Shown: positions 17,750 through 25,274 of the stretch, one piece after another
Layout of the letters: each line of letters starts with the position of its first letter
Numbering within the stretch: the first letter of the stretch is position 1
From: Bacillota bacterium
GTDB lineage: Bacteria; Bacillota; Sulfobacillia; JAJYWN01
DNA length: 41,936 nt
Assembly (NCBI GenBank): GCA_021791495.1
Contig: JAJYWN010000026.1
Coordinates: 1-41,936 of the forward strand
Direction: 5' to 3'
Made by a program: the position numbers and the translations under genes
Notes under the pieces: model-generated
What the model was told of the DNA's origin: nothing
What the model saw: the letters and a program-made list of their open reading frames with translations, nothing else
Databases searched by the model: none

Positions 17750-18291
17750 TCAGGGGGTCGGCACGTTGGTGAATTGGCTCATGCGTGTGCTGACGCGCTG
17801 CTCACTGACACGATAGTGCACTTACTGGCTTACCGTGGCGGGGGCGGGCGGAGGGAGGGGGCAGGCGGCAGTGGTGACGATATTTTCGTCTTTGCAAGGG
17901 CTGAAAGACGAAAAGGCCGTCATGTGGCGTCTTCAGCTGCCTCCTGGTGGCCAAATCAGTCCCTCATCGACGGAAGCCGGAGGCCTAGTTAACCATAACG
18001 ACCGCCGTCATCGTCGGCCCGCCTTCAAAAGGTCTCCGCAAGGCCCGGAAACGGTCCCAAACCCGAGTTCGCCTCCCCCTGTCACCGGCCAATGACGAAG
18101 TAGTCGTCATTGACAATGGCCGATGACGAAAATATCGGCATCCGACGGCGGACGGATCGGGCACAGGGAGACTTGCCCCCAAACGGGCACCGCCGACCGT
18201 TGGGACAGGACCCGACCCCGGCGAGGAGTGGCCGAGGAACTGGCGAAGGCATACCATACAAGGTGGCCCAGAGCGATCTGGGACGAAAGGT
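17750..18291. other. 540-bp gap with inverted repeats
   Basis: No supportable gene is present. Two clean inverted repeats stand out: TTTTCGTCTTT / AAAGACGAAAA at 17883-17914 (11-bp stem, 10-nt loop) and CAATGACGA / TCGTCATTG at 18090-18112 (9-bp stem, 5-nt loop). Neither has the 3' T-run of an intrinsic terminator. The motif TGACGA recurs nearby (17874 region, 18091, 18123). The gap should contain the end of the MoxR operon transcript and the promoter of gin. I could not recognise a sigma-F or sigma-A promoter with confidence. Confidence 0.5.
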
Positions 18292-18345
18292 ATGGGTAAG
18301 GGTATGGGCAAGGGTATGAGTAAAGACATGGGTAAGGGCATGGAT
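18292..18345 (+). repeat. 12-bp tandem repeat at the gin start, each unit with an ATG
   Basis: About four imperfect copies of ATGGGTAAGGGT (Met-Gly-Lys-Gly) occur. Each unit also contains AAGGGT, a Shine-Dalgarno-like sequence, immediately before the next ATG. Copy number would change only the N-terminal tail and the choice of start. Confidence 0.75.
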
Positions 18346-18597
18346 GATGGCGTGGAGACCAAGGTGAGCGGTGTGAAAACCGAAGAAGGCAGCAGATGCC
18401 TGGTCTGTGGGCGCCTGACCACCGGCGGCTTAGACATCCGCGGCCGCCGCATCTGCCCGCGCTGTGAAAGGATCCTCTGCACCGTTGACCCGTCTAACCC
18501 CAGGTACCGCTATTACATGCGGGTGCTTGGCGGCTTGTGGCAGGGGTTCGACCTGGCACCTCAAGGGGAAAACGAAGGAATTAATTCCAAAGAGTGA
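18292..18597 (+). CDS. gin: Gin/CsfB-type inhibitor of sigma factor (sporulation)
   Basis: A small zinc-binding protein of the Gin (CsfB) family, which in Bacillus binds and inhibits sigma-G before engulfment ends. The family core is at about 35-85: CLVC (knuckle 1), GLDIRGRRICPRCE (knuckle 2), then DPSNPRYRYYMRVLGGLW. Position also supports it: csfB lies just upstream of yaaO-tmk-darA-holB-ricT in Bacillus, and the same block follows here. The N-terminus is odd. It begins with a 12-bp repeat coding Met-Gly-Lys-Gly, giving in-frame ATGs at 18292, 18304, 18316, 18328 and 18340, so the true start is ambiguous. The core is well supported; functional sigma-G inhibition is inferred from the family. 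Confidence 0.8.
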   Translation: MGKGMGKGMSKDMGKGMDDGVETKVSGVKTEEGSRCLVCGRLTTGGLDIRGRRICPRCERILCTVDPSNPRYRYYMRVLGGLWQGFDLAPQGENEGINSKE

Positions 18598-18743
18598 GCA
18601 TCTTTTGCCTATTTATGGTAAGATAAGTCTGGCCCCTGACATTCGAAGCGTGGGTTACGGTTATCCCTTCTGCGTTTGTTCGGAGAAGGAACGGGACTTA
18701 CGACAGAGAGATCAGCTGGCTAATACGCAGAAGGGGTGGAAGA

Positions 18744-19055
18744 ATGGCCACCAAGTTGTTCATGGGTAACCTGAGTTGGGATGTCACGGACGAGGTACTT
18801 CAGGAGGCTGTCGCCAGGTACGGACGGACTATCTCCGCGCGCGTCATGACGGACCGCGACACGGGGCGTTCCCGTGGTTTCGGTTTCGTTGAAGTGGAAG
18901 ACGCCGACGCCCAGAACGTCATCTCCGGCCTGAACGGGCAGAGCCTCATGGGGCGGCCCCTCACCGTGAACCTGGCCCGCGAGCGCGAGCCAAGAAGCGG
19001 CGGCGACAGAGGCGGCTACGGCGGCGGACGTTCGGGTGGCGGACGCCGGTACTAA
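18744..19055 (+). CDS. single-RRM glycine-rich RNA-binding protein
   Basis: A 103-aa protein with one RNA recognition motif (residues 3-80) and a Gly/Arg-rich tail. RNP2 is LFMGNL and RNP1 is RGFGFVEV, both with the aromatic positions kept. The tail (about 84-103: GGDRGGYGGGRSGGGRRY) resembles the short tails of cyanobacterial and bacterial Rbp proteins. ATG 18744 follows AGAAGGGGTGG. Proteins of this type bind single-stranded RNA and are often cold-responsive. The 146-nt leader upstream of the gene would fit post-transcriptional control, but nothing specific is recognised there. It sits between gin and the PatB gene and is followed by a strong hairpin. Confidence 0.92.
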   Translation: MATKLFMGNLSWDVTDEVLQEAVARYGRTISARVMTDRDTGRSRGFGFVEVEDADAQNVISGLNGQSLMGRPLTVNLAREREPRSGGDRGGYGGGRSGGGRRY

Positions 19056-19157
19056 GAGCAAAGCCAAGCGCTGGAAGCTAGGGTCACCAGGGACTGAAGA
19101 CTAGGGTTTTCGACTCCTGGTGGCCGAGCGAGTAAGCCAAACAGAAGATTCGCCAAG

Positions 19158-19190
19158 GAAGTGGCCCCGGCCCCGAGCCGGGGCCACTTC
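19158..19190 (+). terminator. strong hairpin after the RRM gene, possible terminator
   Basis: A perfect 13-bp stem GAAGTGGCCCCGG / CCGGGGCCACTTC with a 7-nt loop lies about 100 nt beyond the RRM stop. The following bases, TGTAATG, are not a proper U-run, so it may be an inefficient terminator or an RNA-stabilising element. Confidence 0.55.
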
Positions 19191-19316
19191 TGTAATGTCC
19201 CTAAGGACTCCCGCGTTGGACGCTCATTCACGCTTGTCGGCAGGTAAGAAAGCTGTGAGCACGAACCAAGGGCGTGAGCACTTATGCCACATCGCCTTGG
19301 GGAGGAGCAGAAGACC

Positions 19317-20534
19317 TTGAAATACGACTTCGACACCTTGGTGGACCGAAGTAACACCAGCAGCTCCAAGTGGGGTTACAGGAAGGCCTTGTTCGGCCGC
19401 GACGATGTGCTGCCCATGTGGGTGGCCGACATGGATTTCCCGGCTCCGGCTGAAGTGGTGGAAGCCGTCCGTAGCAGGGCCGAGCACCCCATCTACGGTT
19501 ACACCGTCCCGCCGTCCTCACTCTGGAAGGCCATCATCGAGCGTCTAGACCGTTTCTACGGCTGGAAAATCAAGGAGGAGTGGATCTGCCTCACCGCAGG
19601 CGTGGTGAACGGCCTGTATTCGGCCATTTCCGCCTACGCCCGCCCCGGGGACGAAATCGTGGTCCAGCCCCCCGTCTACTATCCGTTCTACGGCGCCGTG
19701 AAGAACACCGGTTGCCAGACGGTCTACAGCCACCTGAAGTTCGACGGCGAGCGCTACACTATGGACTTTGATGGGCTTGAGGATCTCTTCCGCGGTCGCA
19801 GCACCTTCCCGGCCCGCTCGCCGCGCATCAAGGCCCTGATCCTGTGCAGCCCGCATAACCCAGTGGGCCGCGTGTGGACTCGCGACGAACTGGCCACCCT
19901 GGGCCGCATCTGCGCCGAGCATGAATGTGTGCTTCTCTCTGACGAGATCCACTGCGACCTCCTGACGCCCGGCGCCCGCCACATCGTGACGGCCACCATT
20001 TCCGAAGAGATCGCCCAGAACACCGTGACCTTCATGTCGGCCTCGAAGACCTTCAACCTGGCAGGACTGGGCACTTCTTTCGTGGTCATCCCCAACGACC
20101 GGCTCCGCCGCGAGTTCATGCGCGCCCGCGCCGGCCACAACAGCGGAAACCTGTTCGGCTACGCCGCCCTGGAGGCCGCCTTCCGTTATGGCGACGACTA
20201 CCTGACGCAGCTCCGCGCCTACCTGGCCGGAAACCTGCGCTATTTCACGGAGTTTCTAAAAGCCCGTCTTCCCGAACTGAAGCTCATCCGGCCCGAAGGG
20301 ACCTACCTCGCCTGGGTCGACCTGCGTGGCCTGGGCTTCACCCCCGCCGAACTCCAGGACTTCATCCGGAACAAGGCCCGCCTGGCCCTCGACGATGGCT
20401 TCGCCTTCGGCCCCGGCGGCGAAGGATTTCAGCGGGTCAACCTGGCCTGCCCGCGCAGCATTGTCGTGGAGGCCACAGACCGACTGGAGAAGGCCATCAT
20501 TGAATGGAGAGGTGCCAAGAAACATGGTAGCTGA
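19317..20534 (+). CDS. PatB/MalY family PLP-dependent C-S lyase (cystathionine beta-lyase type)
   Basis: A 405-aa fold-type I PLP enzyme of the MalY/PatB family, which cleaves the C-S bond of cystathionine or cysteine conjugates to give pyruvate, ammonia and a thiol. Hallmarks: the start MKYDFD, then LPMWVADMDFPAP, the HPIYGYT segment, SPHNPVGRVWT, LLSDEIHCDL and the PLP lysine in SASKTFNLAGL (near residue 243). Start is TTG 19317, chosen because GGGGAGGAG is 8 nt upstream and the protein then opens with the family-typical MKYDFD; ATG 19284 would add 11 residues before the ribosome site. The end overlaps the next gene by 11 nt, implying translational coupling. It could also act as an aminotransferase. 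Confidence 0.9.
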   Translation: MKYDFDTLVDRSNTSSSKWGYRKALFGRDDVLPMWVADMDFPAPAEVVEAVRSRAEHPIYGYTVPPSSLWKAIIERLDRFYGWKIKEEWICLTAGVVNGLYSAISAYARPGDEIVVQPPVYYPFYGAVKNTGCQTVYSHLKFDGERYTMDFDGLEDLFRGRSTFPARSPRIKALILCSPHNPVGRVWTRDELATLGRICAEHECVLLSDEIHCDLLTPGARHIVTATISEEIAQNTVTFMSASKTFNLAGLGTSFVVIPNDRLRREFMRARAGHNSGNLFGYAALEAAFRYGDDYLTQLRAYLAGNLRYFTEFLKARLPELKLIRPEGTYLAWVDLRGLGFTPAELQDFIRNKARLALDDGFAFGPGGEGFQRVNLACPRSIVVEATDRLEKAIIEWRGAKKHGS

Positions 20535-21678
20535 CGAGGCAGCTGACGAGGCGACTGACGAGGTAGCTGACGCGGTAGTCGACGCGGTAACTGACATGAC
20601 GACCGACCCAACGACCGCGGCTACCGACGCGCCGTCGGCCCGAGCCTCCCGGCCCCTGCCAGTCAAGGTCTTCATCGCCTCACCCCTGGAAGCTGACCTC
20701 GTTCAGCGGATCGCCGAGGTGTCGCCGAAGGTGGAGGTACTGGCGGCTCCCGACCTCTGGCCCCCGGTGCGCTACGTGGCCGACCACAGCGGTGGGCCCT
20801 TGCAGCGTACCCCCGAACAGGAAAAACGCTGGCTGGACATGATGGCCCGGGCCGAGGTCTTCTTTGACTTCGAACGGGACCACATCGGCCGCACCGCCGA
20901 ACTGGCGCCGAACCTCCGGTGGATTCAGTCCACCAGCTCGGGCATCATCACGTACATGGAGAGAAGCGGCCTTTACCGCACGAATATCGTGGTGACCACC
21001 GCCGGTGGCGTCCACGCCGTACCCTTGGCGGAATGGGTCATCTTCTCCATCCTCTGGAACGAGAAGAACGCCCCGCTCATCCTGCGTCAGAAGGCCGCCC
21101 ACCACTGGGAACGCTATTGCGGGGGCGAGGCCCTGGGCAAGACGGTATGCATTCTTGGGTATGGGAAGGTCGGGCAGATGGTGGGCGAAAGGTGCCGGGC
21201 GCTGGGCCTGCGCGTCTACGGACTCACCAGCCGCGGCGTGGCGGCCGTCCCCGTCGACCATCAGGGGCCCCAGCCCACAGGGCTCGACGACGTTCTCCCG
21301 CTGGCCGATTACCTGGTCGTGGCCGTGCCGGGCGTCGAATCCACCCACCGGTTGGTGGACCGGCGCCGGCTGTCCCTGCTCCCGAAGGGGGCTTTCATCA
21401 TCAACATCGGGCGCGGCAGCGTCATCGAGGAGCCGGCCATGCTGGAGATGCTGCAGTCGGGGTACTTCTCCGGCGCGGCGCTGGACGTCTTTGAAAAGGA
21501 ACCGCTCCCGGCGGAAAGCCCCTTCTGGGACATGCCGAATGTGCTCATAAACCCCCATTCCTCCAGCACTTCGTTCAAGGAGAACGCGCGCATCACCGAT
21601 CTGTTCTGCGAGAACCTGCGCCGTTACCTGGACGGTCGCCCGCTCATCAACGTGTACGATCACCGGCGGGGGTATTAG
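20524..21678 (+). CDS. D-2-hydroxyacid dehydrogenase family protein
   Basis: A 384-aa NAD(P)-dependent oxidoreductase of the D-isomer 2-hydroxyacid dehydrogenase family, interconverting 2-keto acids and D-2-hydroxyacids. The Rossmann motif is CILGYGKVGQMVGERC (about 210-225). The catalytic Arg is in INIGRGSVIEE (near 295) and the catalytic His in NPHSSST (near 344). The catalytic domain begins only at about residue 42. The first 40 residues are an Ala/Asp/Glu/Thr low-complexity tail built on a 12-bp repeat. ATG 20524 overlaps patB by 11 nt and has an AGGTGCCAAGAA stretch upstream; later starts are possible. Coupling to a C-S lyase that releases keto acids suggests linked metabolism, but the substrate is unknown. 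Confidence 0.88.
   Translation: MVADEAADEATDEVADAVVDAVTDMTTDPTTAATDAPSARASRPLPVKVFIASPLEADLVQRIAEVSPKVEVLAAPDLWPPVRYVADHSGGPLQRTPEQEKRWLDMMARAEVFFDFERDHIGRTAELAPNLRWIQSTSSGIITYMERSGLYRTNIVVTTAGGVHAVPLAEWVIFSILWNEKNAPLILRQKAAHHWERYCGGEALGKTVCILGYGKVGQMVGERCRALGLRVYGLTSRGVAAVPVDHQGPQPTGLDDVLPLADYLVVAVPGVESTHRLVDRRRLSLLPKGAFIINIGRGSVIEEPAMLEMLQSGYFSGAALDVFEKEPLPAESPFWDMPNVLINPHSSSTSFKENARITDLFCENLRRYLDGRPLINVYDHRRGY
20527..20600 (+). repeat. 12-bp degenerate tandem repeat at the start of the dehydrogenase gene
   Basis: Units of the form GCTGACGAGGCA are repeated about six times with decay (GCTGACGAGGCA, GCTGACGAGGCG, ACTGACGAGGTA, GCTGACGCGGTA...). They encode Ala-Asp-Glu-Ala-type tetrapeptides. 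No such extension is typical of the family. Confidence 0.75.
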
Positions 21679-21680
21679 GA

Positions 21681-23294
21681 TTGGGCTCCCGCCGGGCCCT
21701 TGACCAGTCGCGCGCACCTCTCTTGGAGGCTCTGATCAAGGTAGCGGCGGCCGACCGGTGGCCCTTCCATACCCCGGGCCACAAGCGGGGCAGGGGGCTG
21801 GATCCACTCCTCGCTCAAGTTCTGGGCGGCGATGGCGGCGCTGGAGGCACTGGCGGCAACGTCGACGGTGAAAGAGGGGCCGCCGGCGCGGCGGCCTACG
21901 ACTTGACCGAGCTCACCGGCTTGGACGAGCTGTCGCACCCGCAGTCAGTGATCGCGGAAGCCCAGGCCCTGGCGGCCGAAGCCTTCGGCGCGGCCCGCAG
22001 TTTCTTTTCGGTGAACGGGTCTTCGGCGGGGGTGGCGGCCATGATTGCGGCGTCCGCCGGCCCCGGGGACGCCGTCATCCTGCCCCGGAATGCGCACCGT
22101 TCGGTGGTGCTGGGGCTGGTGGCCTCCGGCGCTCTGCCGGTCTTCATCACGCCCCCACTGGTTCCCGACCTGGGAGTTCCGGGGCCCATCGGTTGGGACG
22201 AGATCGAGAGAGCCTTGGACGAGAAGAGCGCCTCCGGCCGCGTCGCCGCCGTCTTCGTCGTGAGTCCCACTTATGAGGGCCGGGTGGCGGACGTGGCCGG
22301 TATCGCGGCGTGTCTGGCGGCCCTGCCGGCGCCGCGGCGACCGTTACTCCTGGTGGATGAGGCTCACGGGCCACACTTCGGATTCGGCGGAGGCCGGGGC
22401 GCGGGCGGGGGCGAGAGTCCGTTCCCCACCCCGGCTCTGGCCGGCGGGGCGGACGCCGCGGTCCACAGCCTGCACAAGGTGGCCGGCAGTCTGACCCAGA
22501 GCGCCATCCTGCACGTGGGGCGCGGCGCGCCGCCGGCCTTCGCCCCCGAGCGCTGGCTAACGCTGTTCCAGACTTCCAGCCCTTCATACCTGCTGATGGC
22601 GTCGCTGGACGCGGCCCGCCGGCAGTTGGTCACCGAAGGCCCAGCGAAACTGGTTCGCGTCGCCGCGCTGGCGGCTCACGTGCGCCGCGAACTATCCCGA
22701 ATACCTGGCCTTTTCGTGGCCGAGTCTGGCGGCGGAGACCCCACCCGTCTTTGTCTGCGCGTTCTCGGCAGCCCCGACGAGGCCGAGTCCGCTGCGACGG
22801 CTGCGACCACCGCGACCGCTCGGGCGGCGACGGCTCCGGCCGCTCCGTCTCCAGCGGCTCGCTTCGCCGCCGCGCTCGAAGCCGCCGGTGTCTATCCTGA
22901 GTTGGTCGAAGGCGACCTCCTTGTTTTGATATTAACAATGGCCGACGACACCGCCTCAGCCCGTGCCTTGATCGACGCGTGTCACCAGGCGGCGGCCGCA
23001 ACCGGACTGAAACCGACCACCTTCATGCCCTTCACCGCGCGCACTCCTTTCGAAACCCACGTGCCGCGCCTGGCAATTCCTCCGCGGCAGGCATTTGCCG
23101 CACCGAAGGAGAAGTTAAGTCTGAACGCGGCCCTCGGCCGGGTGTCGGCGCAAACGGTCAGTCCCTCCCCCCCAGGTACCTTGCTCCTCATCCCCGGGGA
23201 GGTAGTGGACGGCACGGTCCTGGAAAACGCCCTTGCCGCCGCCCGCCAGGGACTGCCTATTCCGATGGAGATCGAAGTCGTATGCCAACCTTGA
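21681..23294 (+). CDS. yaaO: Orn/Lys/Arg decarboxylase-like aminotransferase-fold protein (YaaO-like)
   Basis: A 537-aa PLP enzyme of the ornithine/lysine/arginine decarboxylase family, resembling Bacillus YaaO/SpeA, which make polyamines or decarboxylate basic amino acids. Seen: FHTPGHKRGRG (residues 28-38), YDLTELTGLDEL, FFSVNGSSAGV, LPRNAHRSVV, LLLVDEAHGPHFGF and the PLP lysine in HSLHKVAGSLTQ (near 266). The C-terminal domain of the short family form is complete. Two Gly/Ala-rich inserts, about 50-72 and 370-395, are not usual. TTG 21681 starts 2 nt after the dehydrogenase stop. The stop overlaps tmk by 13 nt, the same neighbour as in Bacillus. The amino-acid substrate cannot be read from sequence. 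Confidence 0.88.
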   Translation: MGSRRALDQSRAPLLEALIKVAAADRWPFHTPGHKRGRGLDPLLAQVLGGDGGAGGTGGNVDGERGAAGAAAYDLTELTGLDELSHPQSVIAEAQALAAEAFGAARSFFSVNGSSAGVAAMIAASAGPGDAVILPRNAHRSVVLGLVASGALPVFITPPLVPDLGVPGPIGWDEIERALDEKSASGRVAAVFVVSPTYEGRVADVAGIAACLAALPAPRRPLLLVDEAHGPHFGFGGGRGAGGGESPFPTPALAGGADAAVHSLHKVAGSLTQSAILHVGRGAPPAFAPERWLTLFQTSSPSYLLMASLDAARRQLVTEGPAKLVRVAALAAHVRRELSRIPGLFVAESGGGDPTRLCLRVLGSPDEAESAATAATTATARAATAPAAPSPAARFAAALEAAGVYPELVEGDLLVLILTMADDTASARALIDACHQAAAATGLKPTTFMPFTARTPFETHVPRLAIPPRQAFAAPKEKLSLNAALGRVSAQTVSPSPPGTLLLIPGEVVDGTVLENALAAARQGLPIPMEIEVVCQP

Positions 23295-23959
23295 CTCCCG
23301 GTCCGGTTTCCGGCGGCCTCCTCATATCTTTAGAGGGAGGGGACGGAACGGGTAAGAGCACTCAGTTCCGCCTACTGGTCGAAGACTTGAAGACCGCGGG
23401 GTGGCCGGTGGTCAGCGCCCGCGAGCCGGGGGGTACACCGGTATCGGAGAAGATCCGGCGCATTCTGTTGGATCCGGCCAACGAGGGGATGCGCCCGGAG
23501 ACGGAGGCCATGCTTTTCGCCGCCTCCCGGGCCCAGTTGGTGCGACAGGTGGTCGGGCCGGCCCTGGAGGCCGGCAGCTTGGTGGTCCTGGACCGCTACG
23601 TGGATTCCAGCCTGGTCTACCAAGGCAGGGCGCTGGGGATCACCGGTTTCGTGACCACCGTGAACGGATTGGCGACCGGGGGATTGTTACCTGATCTCAC
23701 GCTCCTGTTCGATGTGGATCCCGCGAAAGCGGGGAAGTACAAGAAAAACGGCGCCACCGATGACCGCATCGAGCGTCGTGATGCCGGCTACCACCGGACC
23801 GTGCGGGAAGCCTTCCTGGAACTGGCCAGGAACTCCGGCGGCCGGATGGTGGTAGTGGATGCCGCCAGGCCCATCCAGGAAGTACATGCCGAGGTGATGG
23901 GCCTGGTGTGGGGACGGTTGTCCGCCAAATCCAACCACCCAGGAGGTGGATGTTTGTGA
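23282..23959 (+). CDS. tmk: thymidylate kinase
   Basis: A 225-aa kinase that phosphorylates dTMP to dTDP. The P-loop is EGGDGTGKST (near residues 18-27), followed by the dTMP-binding REPGGTPVSE. The DR(Y/F) motif is in VVLDRYVDSSLVYQG, and the LID region carries DDRIERRDAGYH. ATG 23282 gives the family-normal length. The frame is open 300 nt further upstream only because it overlaps yaaO in another frame. The last 4 nt overlap the darA start (GTGA). Confidence 0.95.
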   Translation: MPTLTPGPVSGGLLISLEGGDGTGKSTQFRLLVEDLKTAGWPVVSAREPGGTPVSEKIRRILLDPANEGMRPETEAMLFAASRAQLVRQVVGPALEAGSLVVLDRYVDSSLVYQGRALGITGFVTTVNGLATGGLLPDLTLLFDVDPAKAGKYKKNGATDDRIERRDAGYHRTVREAFLELARNSGGRMVVVDAARPIQEVHAEVMGLVWGRLSAKSNHPGGGCL

Positions 23960-24285
23960 AACTAATTGTGGCCGTGGTCCAGGATAAGGATGCCGCCCGG
24001 CTGGTGGAGGCCCTGGTGGAAAAGGGGTACCGGGCCACCAAACTGGCCAGCACGGGTGGTTTTCTAAAGGAAGGCAACACCACGCTGTTGATCGGGGTCG
24101 ATGACCCGCAAGTTAAGACAGTAGTCGATGTCGTGGAGAAGACGTGCCAGTCCAGACGCCAGTTGGTAACGCCCCTGACACCCGTGGGCGGACCGGTCGA
24201 CTCCTACGTCCCCTTCCCGGTCGAAGTGATGGTCGGCGGGGCCACCATTTTTGTCTTGAACGTGGAAAGATTCGAAAGAGTGTAG
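23956..24285 (+). CDS. darA: cyclic-di-AMP receptor (DarA/YaaQ, PII-like)
   Basis: A 109-aa PII-like protein of the DarA family that binds c-di-AMP in Bacillota. The sequence is almost a consensus member: MKLIVAVVQDKDAARLVEAL, then RATKLASTGGFLKEGNTTL, then the C-terminal PFPVEVMVGGATIFVLNVERF. GTG 23956 was chosen over ATG 23950 because AGGAGGT then lies about 8 nt upstream and the protein begins MKLIVA as in the family. It lies between tmk and holB exactly as in Bacillus. Confidence 0.95.
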   Translation: MKLIVAVVQDKDAARLVEALVEKGYRATKLASTGGFLKEGNTTLLIGVDDPQVKTVVDVVEKTCQSRRQLVTPLTPVGGPVDSYVPFPVEVMVGGATIFVLNVERFERV

Positions 24286-24294
24286 GCGGAGATC

Positions 24295-25239
24295 TTGCTG
24301 GAAAACGCAGTTACTGGCCAGGACCTGGCCGTTGGCCTATTATTGGCGGACCTCACGCGCGGGCGCGTGGGGCAGGCCTACCTGTTCCACGGCCCGGCGG
24401 GCACCGGGAAGACCGCCGCCGCCGCGGCTTTCGCCAGCGATCTGCTATGCCTGTCGCCGGAGAGAGGTCAGGCCTGTGGGAGGTGCCCGTCCTGCCATGC
24501 CGTGGCCGAGGGCAGTCATCCGGACCTGGCCGTCGTGACGCCCGATGGCCAGTCTTTCAAGATCGATCAGGTCCGCGAGGTCTTGCGCCAGGTGTCCTTG
24601 CGGCCCGCCCTGGGCTCCCGCAAGGTTTTCGTCCTGGATCAAGCGGACAAGCTCACGGCGGAGGCGGCCAACGCCCTGCTGAAGTCCCTGGAGGACCCGC
24701 CGCCGGGGACCATTTTCGTCCTCACCAGCAGTAACCGCGAAGCTCTCCCGCCCACCGTCCTTTCGCGATGCTTGCAGATCCCGTTCCGCCCGGTAGCAAC
24801 GGCTGCCGTCGCCGCCCTTGTCGAGAAAGAGACCGGCTTGGGCGAGGTGGAAGCCAGATATTGCGCGGTGCTTGCGGGCGGGAGTCCGGGGCGGGCTTTG
24901 GCGCTGGCGAAAGACCCGGAGATGGGCGCTTTGCGTGTCAAGGCGGAGGAACTGGCCGGACTGGCGCCGGGGTTCTCGGCGGCGGAGGCCATCGGCGCCG
25001 GCGATGAACTGGAGAAACTGTACGGGAAAGATAGGCAAAGGTTGGAAGCGTTTCTGGATATGATGGAGTACGCGGTGGCCGGGCGACTGCGCCGAGCCGC
25101 GGACGACCACGAACCTATTGAGAGTTGGCTTTCGAGCCTCTCTCGATTCGAAAAAGCCAAATCCGGACTGCGGCGCAACGTTGCCGTACGCCTGTGCCTG
25201 GACTTTCTGTTTCTGGGCCTGTCCGGCGAGCAGCAGTAG
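24295..25239 (+). CDS. holB: DNA polymerase III subunit delta'
   Basis: A 314-aa AAA+ clamp-loader subunit. Walker A is HGPAGTGKTAAAAAF (near residues 31-45). The zinc module is CGRCPSC, after an upstream Cys, and is typical of delta' and tau/gamma. The segment LTAEAANALLKSLEDPPPGT and the SRC motif in LPPTVLSRCLQIPF (near 165) are also present. TTG 24295 starts 9 nt after darA, with GGCGGAG just upstream. The C-terminal region is helical. The darA-holB-ricT order supports the call. Confidence 0.93.
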   Translation: MLENAVTGQDLAVGLLLADLTRGRVGQAYLFHGPAGTGKTAAAAAFASDLLCLSPERGQACGRCPSCHAVAEGSHPDLAVVTPDGQSFKIDQVREVLRQVSLRPALGSRKVFVLDQADKLTAEAANALLKSLEDPPPGTIFVLTSSNREALPPTVLSRCLQIPFRPVATAAVAALVEKETGLGEVEARYCAVLAGGSPGRALALAKDPEMGALRVKAEELAGLAPGFSAAEAIGAGDELEKLYGKDRQRLEAFLDMMEYAVAGRLRRAADDHEPIESWLSSLSRFEKAKSGLRRNVAVRLCLDFLFLGLSGEQQ

Positions 25240-25274
25240 TCAAGAGTAGCGGTCAGTAGGAGGAAGCAAGTCAA

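Noticed and set aside
17774-18095. Small plus-strand reading frames after the VWA gene
   Set aside because: There is no ribosome site, no recognisable protein content and low-quality codon use. They overlap inverted repeats.
22979-23281. 100-residue N-terminal extension of thymidylate kinase
   Set aside because: It lies entirely within the yaaO coding sequence in another frame and has no similarity to kinases. The ATG at 23282 gives the normal length.
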